A stretch of 64,000 nucleotides of DNA from Dryocola sp. LX212 (GCA_041504365.1 CP167917.1:620001-684000), one strand, 5' to 3'. Shown: positions 48,359-57,761, counted from the first letter of the stretch. The notes: generated by a model from the letters alone, not told the origin. Program-made: numbers and translations.

Positions 48359-49276
48359 ATGGAAAGAATGCCCATCATCCTGGATACCGACCCCGGTATT
48401 GACGACGCCGTTGCTATTGCCGCGGCGCTGTTTGCCCCGCAGCTCGATTTAACGCTGATGACGACCGTTGCGGGTAACGTTTCGGTAGAGAAAACCACGC
48501 GTAACGCATTGGCGCTAATGGAGTTCTGGCAGAGCGACATCCCTGTGGCAAAAGGGGCGGCAACGCCGCTGGTGCGTAAACTGCGGGATGCCGCTTACGT
48601 TCACGGTGAGTCGGGCATGCAAGGGTATGCGTTCGTGGAGCATGCGCGTAGGCCGCTGGCTATGCCTGCTTTTGAAGCTATTTATCAGAGCCTGAAGGCC
48701 AGTGATGAGCCCGTCACGCTGGTCACTATCGGGCCGCTGACCAATATCGCTCTGCTGCTCACGCAGTACCCGGACTGCAAAGACAAGATCAAACGCCTGG
48801 TGATGATGGGCGGATCCGCCGGGCGCGGTAACTTCACGCCGAACGCGGAATTTAATATCGCCATCGATCCCGAAGCCGCCGCGCGGGTATTTGAAAGCGG
48901 GCTGGATATCGTAATGTGCGGGCTGGACGTGACCAATACGGCGCTGCTTAGCCCTGAATATTTGCAGCAGCTTCCCGGCCTGAATAAAACCGGCAGGATG
49001 CTCCACGCGCTGTTTAGCCACTACCGTAGCGGCAGCATGGCGACCGGCCTGCGCATGCACGATCTCTGCGCGATTGCGTTCCTGGTAAAACCAGAATTGT
49101 TCCGCGTGCAGAACTGCTTTGTGGCGGTTGAAACCCATGGCGAATACACGGCGGGCACCACGGTTGTGGATCTTGAGGGTCGGTTTGCGCGCGAGCCCAA
49201 CGCCCGGGTTGCGTTAGGGCTGGACGTTGCGGGATTCCAGGCCTGGGTGGCAGAGGTGCTGGCGCTGGCACCTTAA
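48359..49276 (+). CDS. rihC: Ribonucleoside hydrolase RihC
   Basis: A 305-residue nucleoside hydrolase that splits purine and pyrimidine ribonucleosides into base and ribose. [17 protein letters not shown] (Ca2+-binding Asp cluster, about 8-24), [30 protein letters not shown] and [11 protein letters not shown] are conserved. In E. coli rihC is also the gene between ispH and dapB, so this is backbone with insertions on both sides. AGAGAG precedes ATG 48359; ATG 48368 is a possible alternative. Confidence 0.95.
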   Translation: MERMPIILDTDPGIDDAVAIAAALFAPQLDLTLMTTVAGNVSVEKTTRNALALMEFWQSDIPVAKGAATPLVRKLRDAAYVHGESGMQGYAFVEHARRPLAMPAFEAIYQSLKASDEPVTLVTIGPLTNIALLLTQYPDCKDKIKRLVMMGGSAGRGNFTPNAEFNIAIDPEAAARVFESGLDIVMCGLDVTNTALLSPEYLQQLPGLNKTGRMLHALFSHYRSGSMATGLRMHDLCAIAFLVKPELFRVQNCFVAVETHGEYTAGTTVVDLEGRFAREPNARVALGLDVAGFQAWVAEVLALAP

Positions 49277-49316
49277 ATAATGCGAGGTAGCTCGACTTTC
49301 TCCGGCTTGAAGGCTT

Positions 49317-49334
49317 CGGTTAATCGATTAACCG
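49317..49334. promoter_or_regulatory. LacI-type operator O1 before the cupin isomerase genes
   Basis: A perfect 18-bp palindrome CGGTTAATCGATTAACCG. It lies just before a -10 like TATACT (49337-49342), so a bound repressor would block the promoter. The same core TTAATCGATTAA recurs at 55562-55573 beside the LacI-family gene. Confidence 0.75.
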
Positions 49335-49376
49335 TTTATACTGGCTATGCAGTTCTCCTTGGGCCGGAGAAAGTAA

Positions 49377-49940
49377 ATGAGTACATCTATCAGCATGCCT
49401 CCGGGCGTGGCGTTTCTTACTGGCCAGTTCTCGGGCGGTAACGTTATTAAAAAAGTAACCCGCTGCGGCGATCTAAGCGGCGTCTTCCACGATCTTAACG
49501 CCTGGCAGGCTATTCCCGCCGATACGCCAGTCTATGAAGTTGAAATGCTGGACTCGCCGCAGGGCGAAGGCGAGCTGTACGTCGGTATGACGCACCTGCA
49601 TCCTGGCCTGATAGGCGATGAGTTCTACATGACTCGCGGACATTTCCATCAGCGGCGTGAGCAGGGGGAGGTCTATTTCGGCATTCGCGGCAGCGGCCTG
49701 CTGCTGCTGCAAAACGAGCGGGGCGAGGCGAGGCTGGAGCAGGTCTCACCCGGATCCGTCCATATCATTCCTGGAAATACCGCACACCGTCTCATCAATA
49801 CCGGTACTGAAATTCTCTCCGCACTTGCCGTCTGGCCGACAATTGCCGGGCACGATTATCTTTCTCTGGCCGGTGGCTTCGCGCTGCGCGTGACCGGGCA
49901 TGAAGGAAAAATCCAGGCGAAGGAGGTGCAAAATGGCTGA
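49377..49940 (+). CDS. Cupin-type phosphoglucose isomerase
   Basis: A 187-residue protein of the glucose-6-phosphate isomerase (GPI, PF06560) cupin family, first known from archaea (Pyrococcus, 189 residues). The metal ligands His89, His91 and Glu98 (RGHFHQRREQGEVYFGI) and His137 (IPGNTAHRLIN) fall almost at the Pyrococcus positions (88, 90, 97, 136). It would interconvert an aldose and ketose 6-phosphate. It is preceded by GGAGAAAG and the LacI-type operator, and overlaps the next gene by 8 bp. Such an enzyme is redundant with Pgi, so it is likely induced with the PTS locus. Confidence 0.85.
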   Translation: MSTSISMPPGVAFLTGQFSGGNVIKKVTRCGDLSGVFHDLNAWQAIPADTPVYEVEMLDSPQGEGELYVGMTHLHPGLIGDEFYMTRGHFHQRREQGEVYFGIRGSGLLLLQNERGEARLEQVSPGSVHIIPGNTAHRLINTGTEILSALAVWPTIAGHDYLSLAGGFALRVTGHEGKIQAKEVQNG

Positions 49941-50715
49941 ATCAGCGCGCAGTTTTGGTCTGGATATGACGATTCACCACTCGCCGATGGGCTTCAGCTA
50001 CGGCGAAGAGGTGATCGGCCCGGTGCCGGAGATCCGCACGCTGGATCAGATCCGGGCTTCTCTGCGGGATCCGATGTGCGACGGCCCCGAGGATGTGTAC
50101 GCGATTGTGATGGACGTGGCCCGCCTGAAAGATCGCGAGGAATTAAAGAAGCGGATGCTGCTGTTCGGCGTGGTGACCTACGCCAGCGGGAGGCTGGGGG
50201 ACGAGCCGATTCGCAGTCAGGGACATATTCACCGCATCAGCGGGCACAGCGGCTGGTCGCCGCCGGAGCTGTATGAGATCTGGCAGGGCAAAGGGATTAT
50301 CTATATGCAGGAGTTCGTGGCGGACGATCCGGGCCGCTGCTTCGCCGTCTGCGCAGGGCCGGGGGAGAAGGTGCTGGTTCCGCCGGGCTGGGCGCACGCC
50401 ACCATTTCAGCTTCGCCGGATGAACCGCTGACGTTCGGCGCCTTGTGCGACAGGGAGTACGGCTTTGAATACGAAGCGGTTAGGGCCTATAAAGGGCTGG
50501 CCTGGTATCCTTTGTTGCAGGATGAGCACATCGCCTGGCAGCATAACCGGAACTATATGCCGGGGCGGCTACAGGTGACGTCACCGAGGATTTACAGCGA
50601 GTTTGGCATCACCGACGAACCGCTTTATCAGCAGTTTATTGAGGAGCCGGCACGTTTCCAGTTTATCTCGAAGCCGGGAATGGCCGCGCAGAAGTGGATG
50701 AATTTTCATCCTTGA
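49933..50715 (+). CDS. Second GPI-family cupin protein
   Basis: A 260-residue cupin of the same GPI family but with a longer N-terminal part and tail. Ligand-like residues: His98, His100 (SQGHIHRISGHS), Glu112 (PPELYEIWQGKGI) and His155 (VPPGWAHATIS). The loop between the second His and the Glu is longer than in the first cupin. ATG 49933 follows AAGGAGGTG inside the preceding gene, so the two are co-translated. A heteromeric or differently specific isomerase are both possible. Confidence 0.78.
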   Translation: MAESARSFGLDMTIHHSPMGFSYGEEVIGPVPEIRTLDQIRASLRDPMCDGPEDVYAIVMDVARLKDREELKKRMLLFGVVTYASGRLGDEPIRSQGHIHRISGHSGWSPPELYEIWQGKGIIYMQEFVADDPGRCFAVCAGPGEKVLVPPGWAHATISASPDEPLTFGALCDREYGFEYEAVRAYKGLAWYPLLQDEHIAWQHNRNYMPGRLQVTSPRIYSEFGITDEPLYQQFIEEPARFQFISKPGMAAQKWMNFHP

Positions 50716-50848
50716 TTTTCTCCCTTTCAGGGATGGCTCTTAGTCACAACTCTCCCCGGTCATGCGTCAGGGTGGGATCTGTTAACCTGCTGGTTTTCCG
50801 TTCCCCGTACGTCTGGCTATCTCTGCTACCGCTGCGAACGGTGAACGT

Positions 50849-50876
50849 GCCAGGGGATTTACGCCAATCCCCTGGC
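50849..50876. repeat. Inverted repeat 1 (11-bp arms)
   Basis: GCCAGGGGATT and AATCCCCTGGC around a 6-nt loop TACGCC. No T-run follows on either strand within a few bases. Confidence 0.65.
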
Positions 50877-50918
50877 GACCCCGGCGCCCGGCAAATAAAT
50901 CGCCGCTGAAGCGGTAAA

Positions 50919-50999
50919 CTCCGGTTTTTACCCAACATGCGGGGTCGTTCGCGATTCGTTCCCGACAACGTGACCCCGCCTGAAGGGCAAAAACCGGAG
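50919..50999. repeat. Inverted repeat 2, 81-bp two-tier hairpin
   Basis: Outer arms of 15 positions with one mismatch, then symmetric 5-nt internal loops (50934-50938 and 50980-50984), then an inner 8-bp stem extended by GTT / AAC. The T5 and A5 in the outer arms make it terminator-like on both strands, fitting the convergent operons, but the structure is unusually long. Confidence 0.6.
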
Positions 51000-51224
51000 C
51001 GATTTAAGCCGGGAACAGGGTGTCGCTTTAAGTTAAAAATCACATCAGATAATTCATCGCTTTGAAACCTACAGCGATACTGGAGATGGGTCGTTCACCG
51101 GTTCGGCAGCAACATATACCACCTGACGCAAAGTGAACGGAACCTTCTCGATCTCGCCAGTAACTGTTTTAAAGATCTGTATAAGAAACAGCCCTCTCAG
51201 GGTGAGGAGGAAATACTGAGTTAA

Positions 51225-52043
51225 TCAACCCGCAAACAATCCTACAGCCACGCCAGCCGCTGCCAGCACCAGTAGCAAAAGCATTGCCTTGACCGGTGAA
51301 ACTCCGCGCTTCGCCATCAGATACCAGGTGCCAATGACCACGATGAGCGGCAGCAGGTTCGGGAAAATGCCGTCGAGCATCTGCTGCAGGTGAATGTTCA
51401 CGCCGTCTTTGGTGATGAACTCCAACCCGGTGCCCAGCTTCACGTAGCTTGCCGCCACGCCACCCATGACGAAGACGCCGAGCAGCGAAAGCGCCTCGCG
51501 CAGGCGGGTTGATTTGCTGCTGACCAGCATCTCAACGGACGTTGACCCCATGCGGTAGCCCTTTAAGAACAGGAACCACGAGCCGGGGATGATAATCGCC
51601 AGCCACGCCACGCAGTAAAACAGTGGCCCGAGGATATTGCCGCCCGCCGCCAGCGCCATGCCGATGCTGAGCAGAATGGGGATTAACATGCCGGGGATCA
51701 TCGAATCACCAATCCCGGCGACCGGCCCCATCAGGCCCACCTTCAGGGTGTTAATGGTTTCACCGTCGATAGGCTCCCCGTTGGCGCGCTTCTCCTCCAG
51801 CCCCAGCACCATGCCGTTCACAATCGCCCCGAGCTGCGGCTCGGTGTTATAGAACGACGCGTGGCGCTTGAGCATCTCTTTGCGCTCCTGCTCGTCCGGG
51901 TAGAGCTTCTTCGCCACCGGCAGCATGCTCAGGCAAAAGCCGAAGGATTCAAGGCGCTCAAAACTCATCGAAGAGAGGTTGTACATCATCCAGCTGCGCC
52001 AGCAGCGCCTGAGATCCTGGCGGGTAAGTTTGCGTTCTGCCAT
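51225..52043 (-). CDS. PTS mannose/fructose/sorbose family EIID
   Basis: A 272-residue EIID subunit of a mannose-class phosphotransferase permease. SMSFERLESFGFCLSMLPVAKKLYPD and the conserved MGPVAGIGDSMIPGMLIPILLSIG segment are typical, followed by C-terminal helices. EIIC and EIID form the membrane channel. The start overlaps the EIIC stop by one base (ATGA). Last gene of the operon isomerase-IIA-IIB-IIC-IID. Confidence 0.92.
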   Translation of the reverse strand: MAERKLTRQDLRRCWRSWMMYNLSSMSFERLESFGFCLSMLPVAKKLYPDEQERKEMLKRHASFYNTEPQLGAIVNGMVLGLEEKRANGEPIDGETINTLKVGLMGPVAGIGDSMIPGMLIPILLSIGMALAAGGNILGPLFYCVAWLAIIIPGSWFLFLKGYRMGSTSVEMLVSSKSTRLREALSLLGVFVMGGVAASYVKLGTGLEFITKDGVNIHLQQMLDGIFPNLLPLIVVIGTWYLMAKRGVSPVKAMLLLLVLAAAGVAVGLFAG

Positions 52044-52837
52044 CAGAATTCATCCTCGTCATCGGCCGGTTTTACCGCGGTCGCGGTCTGCGGTTCCGGC
52101 TTGTAGTTGTAGTGGATCAGCGCCAGCAGGCTACCGACGATAACCAGCGCCACCATGTTGAGCTTCAGGAAAACAATGCAGATAAAGCCCACCAGGAAGT
52201 AAATCAGCATGCTGTAGTTTTTAATGATCTGCTTAAGCAGGATGGCGATACCCACCGCAGGCAGGATGCCGCCCAGCACGTTCATGGTCGACAGCACGAT
52301 GTGCGGCAGGCTGTCCATGAAGGCGTTGATGTATTGCGCGCCAAAGTAGACGGCGATAAAGGTGGGAATAAAGCGCATCAGGAAGTTGGTGAACTGCGGC
52401 CAGATGGCGCTGTTAAGGTACACGCCCCGCTCATCCCCTTTTTCCAGCGCGATGTCCGCCCGGTGGTTCCACCAGGAGTTCAGCACCATCATGGCGTTGA
52501 ACAGCACGGTTCCCGCAATACCAATGGTTGCCGCCAGCGCAACCGCAACTTCCGGCCCCTTATTGGATAAGATCCCCAGCGCGATGGCCGGGAAGGCGAC
52601 AAAGTTAAGATCGGCGGGCATCGATCCTCCCGGGGTTACCATCGCAATGTACACCGCCTGCACGGCGACGCCGATGATAATCCCGGTCTGGACATCGCCG
52701 AGGATAAACCCGACCAGCATCCCTGAAACCAGTGGGCGGGTAATCAGATACCAGCCGCCGGTAAGCCCCAGCAGCCAGGGGCTGCTCAGCGCGCCGAGGT
52801 AACAGAGAATGCCGATTAATGCAGCTTCAAAAGCCAT
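52043..52837 (-). CDS. PTS mannose/fructose/sorbose family EIIC
   Basis: A 264-residue integral membrane EIIC with about 7-8 helices. The conserved RPLVSGMLVGFILGDVQTGIIIG and PGGSMPADLNFVAFPAIA stretches identify the mannose class. The acidic cytosolic tail ends in DDEDEF. It is coupled with EIIB upstream (TAATG overlap). Confidence 0.92.
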   Translation of the reverse strand: MAFEAALIGILCYLGALSSPWLLGLTGGWYLITRPLVSGMLVGFILGDVQTGIIIGVAVQAVYIAMVTPGGSMPADLNFVAFPAIALGILSNKGPEVAVALAATIGIAGTVLFNAMMVLNSWWNHRADIALEKGDERGVYLNSAIWPQFTNFLMRFIPTFIAVYFGAQYINAFMDSLPHIVLSTMNVLGGILPAVGIAILLKQIIKNYSMLIYFLVGFICIVFLKLNMVALVIVGSLLALIHYNYKPEPQTATAVKPADDEDEF

Positions 52838-53343
52838 TATGCGTTCCCTTGGTTGATTTTTTGTCGTGCGTCCTGCCAGCTATAGCAGCTGGCGTCCGGC
52901 ACCAGACGAAATTCAATCTGATGGTCCTGCTGCGACAGAAAATCAAACGCTGCCGCCTCTTGCTGGGTCACCGCCTGGTTAGGCCCGATGGTGGTGGTAC
53001 CCGCGCGGGCGCTCATCGGCCCGACGTTAATTTTGCGGTTGCCGTTTTGCAGGCTGATCCCCGCTTCTTCTATACGTTTCAGAGTGACCGGCGATTTGCC
53101 AATCACGAAGTAACGCTTCTCACTGGCGATAATCTTCGGCAGCTTCTCAATCGCCGTCTGGGTGTCGAATAGCCAGACCTTGATGTCCTGAACGGCCCCT
53201 TTCATGACCGACGAGAGCAGGGGATCGGCAGCCACGGCGTCGTCGATGGCGACAATCCCGTCGCACGGCAGCTCTTTCGCCCAGCGGGTGACAAGCTGGC
53301 CGTGAATAACCCGGTCGTCGATACGCACAAATGAAATGCTCAT
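52837..53343 (-). CDS. PTS mannose/fructose/sorbose family EIIB
   Basis: A 168-residue cytosolic EIIB. The phosphorylated histidine is His14 in RIDDRVIHGQLVTRW, the family signature. It takes phosphate from the IIA protein and passes it to the sugar during transport. Confidence 0.93.
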   Translation of the reverse strand: MSISFVRIDDRVIHGQLVTRWAKELPCDGIVAIDDAVAADPLLSSVMKGAVQDIKVWLFDTQTAIEKLPKIIASEKRYFVIGKSPVTLKRIEEAGISLQNGNRKINVGPMSARAGTTTIGPNQAVTQQEAAAFDFLSQQDHQIEFRLVPDASCYSWQDARQKINQGNA

Positions 53344-53352
53344 TTTTCCTCC

Positions 53353-53781
53353 TTAAAAATCATCGGACTGCACGGTTTCGACCAGGCGGGCCTCAACCAG
53401 CGAGTCGCGGGATTGTGCCAGCAGCTGCCCGGTTGCCTCTGTCAGGCAGGTAAGGTCTTTTATCTCGTCGCTGAGCAGCAGCATCGGGAAGTTAACCCCG
53501 GCGAGCACCGCAACGGGCGGCTGCGTTTGCGGGTTAAAAGCGTGATGGCAGGCGACGTTCCACGGCGTGCCGCTTTGTAGATCGCACAGTACGATCACCC
53601 CGTCCGCCCCTTTGCTGGCCTCTTTGAGCACGGCGGTAAACTCTCCGCTAAAGCTGTTGATGCCTTTTGTTTCGCTGAGGGCCACCGGGAAAACGTGGGG
53701 CAGCTCGCCGTACACCATGCGGGAGCTTGTCAGCAGCGCGTCGGCCAGCGGGCCGTGTGTCGCCAGAACGATATTGATCAT
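53353..53781 (-). CDS. PTS mannose/fructose/sorbose family EIIA
   Basis: A 142-residue cytosolic EIIA (separate from IIB, unlike E. coli ManX where they are fused). The phosphohistidine is His9 in VLATHGPLADAL; GVIVLCDLQSGTPWNVA and AGVNFPMLLL are conserved. It accepts phosphate from HPr. Only 4 bp separate it from the isomerase gene upstream. Confidence 0.92.
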   Translation of the reverse strand: MINIVLATHGPLADALLTSSRMVYGELPHVFPVALSETKGINSFSGEFTAVLKEASKGADGVIVLCDLQSGTPWNVACHHAFNPQTQPPVAVLAGVNFPMLLLSDEIKDLTCLTEATGQLLAQSRDSLVEARLVETVQSDDF

Positions 53782-53785
53782 GTTT

Positions 53786-55531
53786 TTATCCTCTTACCCA
53801 GGCTTTCATGGTGGCAAGCTGCTGACCTGCGGCGCTGCCGTAAGGTGAAATGCGGTATTCGCCGACCGCAGCGGGAATAATGAATGTTTCTGCGTAGTGA
53901 ACGATGAACGGCTCGAAGGCGTCAGTCGGGCTGTCGACCAGAGCTTCGCTACCCTCCACCAGATTAAGCACGTTTACGCCGCCGTGGGTGTGATGAACGA
54001 CCGGCTTGCTGAACCAGTGGCGGCGCGTCTCGATAAACTCACGCTCGTGCAGCCCGGTGCGCTCTTCCCGCCAGCCGTCACCGTCGGCAACGGGTTCAAA
54101 ATGGTTGACCAGATGCTCGGTGACCCACGCCGTATCCCGCTGCCAGTCGATAACCTGCGCGCCGTGCTCCAGGTGCACCGGGCGCGGCAGGCCGTCCAGC
54201 CCCAGGCGGCCCCAGTCCCACAGTTTGAAGGTGAAGATGTACGGCGTGGCGCTGATCTCCAGCACCATCGCCCCCGAACCGGAACAGTGAACGGTGCCCG
54301 CCGGGATCAGGAAGTGATCGTGTTTGCGCGCCGGGAAACGGTTAACGAATTTCTCATCGTCAAACGCTTTCACGCCGCGCTGGGCGCTCGCCAGATCGTC
54401 GAGCATTTCCTGCGGATCGATACCCGTTCTGGTGCCGAGATAAACTTCCGCCCCCGGCTCGGCTTCAAGCATGTAGTAGCTTTCGTCCTGGGTGTAGTGC
54501 ATGCCGAAGTGCTGCTGGATGTATTCGGTCAGCGGGTGCACCTGGAAGCTGAGGTTCTGGCCGCCCACGGTGTCGAGGAAATCGAAGCGGATCGGGAATT
54601 CTGCCCCAAAGCGCGAGTGAACCTTTTCGCCCAGCAGCGGGCGAGGGTAGAGCAATACCAGATCCTGAGAGGGGATCTCGATCCGCACATCACCAAAACG
54701 CAGTAACAGGCTGTTCTCCTCGGGCACACAGTCAAAACACCATGCGTAGTTTGGCTTTGCGGGATCGAGATCGAATTTGTCTTTCATCCATTGTCCGCCC
54801 CACACGCCGGGGTCGAAGAACGGCACCACGCGGAACGGCCGCTGGGTAGTTTGCTGCAGTCCGTGACGCAGCGCTTCACCGCTTACCATCGCAGGGCTGT
54901 CAACCGCGTTGGTGTCCAGCAGGAAATCGGCACGTTTCAGGAGGGGAGTTTTATGGCGGTCAAACACGCGCCATTCGATGAAAAAGGCCCGCTTGTAGCG
55001 GCGCAGAATATCTTCGCTTTCGTTGCTGGCGCCCCAGTTGCCCAGCTCGCCGGTGCGGAAACGCTGCTGGATTTCCCAGCGGGCTAAATCGGCGTACACC
55101 AGAATATCGCCCCCATGCACCAGCGCAGCGCCGGGGCCGTACACCACCACCAGGCCCTGCGCCTGATCCACTTCGTGACGGAGCGCGTCCAGCCTGTCTG
55201 GACAGAAAAATTCATTGAGCTGGTGGCAGGAGAGGACGCCGAACACGCGATCGTCCGTCAGATTCTGCGCCAGAAGATCGTGCAGATGCTTTTCGCTCAG
55301 GCGGGCTGCTTCGGCATTAACGAGCAGCGCCGGGCTTAGCTTATCGATCAGCTGTTCCCGCAGCTCTTCAAGCCGGACCCCGGGATAACAGTCAATCACC
55401 ACGACGGTTTTGACCGCCTCCGCCAGCCGCGTTTTCAGCGCCTGCTGGATAGCCTGCCAGCCGGACCATGCCTGATCCTCCCATCCCGCGATCCGTACCT
55501 CGGGATACTTATCGTATGTCGCGTGCTTCAT
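53786..55531 (-). CDS. Class I mannose-6-phosphate isomerase with an N-terminal kinase-like domain
   Basis: A 581-residue protein. Residues about 230-580 form a type I phosphomannose isomerase with two cupin halves: zinc ligands Gln330 and His332 (LSFQVHP), Glu350 (QDESYYML) and His415 (IPAGTVHCSG), then FTFKLWDWGRLGLDG. Residues about 1-225 are extra: TVVVIDCYPG near 42-51, LVVVYGPGAALV, and RRYKRAFFIEWRVFDRHKTP resemble the core of uridine kinase / phosphoribulokinase proteins but lack a Walker A GxxGxGK[ST]. First gene of the PTS operon; it likely converts the imported hexose 6-phosphate to fructose 6-phosphate. Confidence 0.82.
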   Translation of the reverse strand: MKHATYDKYPEVRIAGWEDQAWSGWQAIQQALKTRLAEAVKTVVVIDCYPGVRLEELREQLIDKLSPALLVNAEAARLSEKHLHDLLAQNLTDDRVFGVLSCHQLNEFFCPDRLDALRHEVDQAQGLVVVYGPGAALVHGGDILVYADLARWEIQQRFRTGELGNWGASNESEDILRRYKRAFFIEWRVFDRHKTPLLKRADFLLDTNAVDSPAMVSGEALRHGLQQTTQRPFRVVPFFDPGVWGGQWMKDKFDLDPAKPNYAWCFDCVPEENSLLLRFGDVRIEIPSQDLVLLYPRPLLGEKVHSRFGAEFPIRFDFLDTVGGQNLSFQVHPLTEYIQQHFGMHYTQDESYYMLEAEPGAEVYLGTRTGIDPQEMLDDLASAQRGVKAFDDEKFVNRFPARKHDHFLIPAGTVHCSGSGAMVLEISATPYIFTFKLWDWGRLGLDGLPRPVHLEHGAQVIDWQRDTAWVTEHLVNHFEPVADGDGWREERTGLHEREFIETRRHWFSKPVVHHTHGGVNVLNLVEGSEALVDSPTDAFEPFIVHYAETFIIPAAVGEYRISPYGSAAGQQLATMKAWVRG

Positions 55532-55559
55532 ATATGGCTCCCTGATGTCGATAGCTATA

Positions 55560-55575
55560 GATTAATCGATTAACC
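55560..55575. promoter_or_regulatory. LacI-type operator O2
   Basis: GATTAATCGATTAACC, 15 of 16 identical to the O1 core, 28 bp before the isomerase start (minus strand). Confidence 0.72.
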
Positions 55576-55681
55576 TTGTACGGACACGTTGGTAAACGCG
55601 ATTAACCCGCCATTTCCGGCATTTATCGGCGGGATATGCCGTTATCTGTGATGCTATTCACAGGGAGAAATGCATTTCGCA

Positions 55682-55697
55682 GGTTATTCGATTAATC
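55682..55697. promoter_or_regulatory. LacI-type operator O3
   Basis: GGTTATTCGATTAATC, 14 of 16 identical to the O1 core, 30 bp before the LacI-family gene. A half site CGATTAACC is also present at 55599-55607. Confidence 0.6.
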
Positions 55698-55727
55698 TGT
55701 TCTGACGAGTTCTATCGAGGAGCGAAC

Positions 55728-56735
55728 ATGAGCACCGTAACCCTGGCCCAGGTGGCGCAGCGGGCCTCCGTCTCTACCGCCACTGTTTCTATGGTTTTAC
55801 ACAACCGGGGACGCATTTCGGACGCCACGCGCCAGCGGGTGATGCGGGCGCTGGACGAGCTGGGCTATGTCTACAACCAGACCGCCGCTAACCTGCGCAA
55901 CCGCACCAGTAATATGGTTGGCCTGCTGCTGCACGACATCACCAACCCGTTTTACGGCGAGATGACGGCGGGGCTGAGCCAGGAGATGGAGCGGCACGAG
56001 CTGCTGCTGTTTCTCGCCAACAGCGAAGAGTCAGGCGATCGCCAGCAGAAGTTCGTCGACTCCTTAATGCGCAATAACGCCTGCGGTATGGTGCTGTGCG
56101 CCGCCCGCGAAACCCCACCGCTGTTTTTCGAAACGCTGAAGCGCCGCAATATTCCGGCGATTATGGTGGTGCGTCCGCTGGACGATGCGAGCTTTGATTT
56201 TGTCGGCACGGATAACTTTCTGGGCACGCAGCTGGCGACGCAGCATCTGTTACGGCTGGGCCACCGGCATATCGCCTTTATTGGCGGCAGTGAAAACTCC
56301 ATCAGCCGCGCCCAGCGCATCGGCGGCTACAGCAGCAAGCTGCTGGAAAATCGTATACAGCCAGCCAGCGACTGGGTGGTCTCCGCCGCCGCCAGCCAGA
56401 GCGACGGGGCAAGAGCGGCGGAAGCGCTGCTGAGCCGCTACCCGGAGATCACCGCCGCCGTCTGCTATCAGGACATTGTGGCGCTGGGCGTTATGCAGAC
56501 TTTACGCAAAATGGGGCGCACCCCGGGCAAGGATTTTGCGCTGGTGGGCTTTGACGACATCACCGAGGCAGCCCTTGTACAGCCTGCGTTGACCACGGTT
56601 TCGGTGGCTGCCAAAGAGATAGGCCGCAAGGCGGGAGAGCTGCTGTTCAGCCGCATCCAGGGCAACGATGAACCGCCAAAGCGCATTATCCTGCCGCCGA
56701 CGCTGGTGGTGCGCGAGTCGTGTGGTTTCCGGTAA
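55728..56735 (+). CDS. LacI-family transcriptional regulator of the PTS locus
   Basis: A 335-residue LacI/GalR regulator. DNA-binding headpiece TLAQVAQRASVSTATVSMVLHN at residues 4-25, hinge helix near 45-58, then a periplasmic-binding-protein-like sugar domain (VGLLLHDITNPFYGEM, FIGGSENSISRAQRIGGY, VGFDDITEAALVQPALTTV). It is divergent from the PTS operon, and three copies of a TTAATCGATTAA-type operator occur in the locus, so it probably represses both the operon and the cupin genes, and itself. The effector sugar is unknown. Confidence 0.88.
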   Translation: MSTVTLAQVAQRASVSTATVSMVLHNRGRISDATRQRVMRALDELGYVYNQTAANLRNRTSNMVGLLLHDITNPFYGEMTAGLSQEMERHELLLFLANSEESGDRQQKFVDSLMRNNACGMVLCAARETPPLFFETLKRRNIPAIMVVRPLDDASFDFVGTDNFLGTQLATQHLLRLGHRHIAFIGGSENSISRAQRIGGYSSKLLENRIQPASDWVVSAAASQSDGARAAEALLSRYPEITAAVCYQDIVALGVMQTLRKMGRTPGKDFALVGFDDITEAALVQPALTTVSVAAKEIGRKAGELLFSRIQGNDEPPKRIILPPTLVVRESCGFR

Positions 56736-56872
56736 TCCTTAATTTCAGTGGGCCTATCAAGGCTTTTACTGATAACTGCGGCGGTTTGTCATAAATTTCT
56801 AATTATCGGTGTTTTCGGCTGGCGGCCCGTCACGGCGCTGGGTAACCTGAGAACGTTTTGTAAGCAGATTAA

Positions 56873-57709
<837 letters not shown>

Positions 57710-57761
57710 CAAGAATTACCCATCGTGATGTGGTTATTACAATCATAATTGTTTGATTGAC

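Larger units (their letters stand above)
50716..51224. other. Convergent intergenic region with large inverted repeats
   Basis: 509 bp between the ends of two convergent operons, with no complete gene. Hairpin 1: 50849-50876, perfect 11-bp stem GCCAGGGGATT / AATCCCCTGGC. Hairpin 2: 50919-50999, outer stem CTCCGGTTTTT / AAAAACCGGAG plus CCC/GGG, 5-nt internal loops on both sides, and inner stem GCGGGGTC / GACCCCGC. From 51066 to 51221 one frame reads like protein (YWRWVVHRFGSNIYHLTQSE...) up to TAA but has no start codon, so it may be a gene remnant. Confidence 0.6.

Noticed and set aside
50694-50909. Frame of 71 codons behind the second cupin
   Set aside because: Starts inside the cupin gene, spans an inverted repeat, and looks random.
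50919-50999. Integron attC site or tRNA-like structure
   Set aside because: The arms lack the RYYYAAC/GTTRRRY boxes of attC and there is no cloverleaf or anticodon arm; kept only as an inverted repeat.
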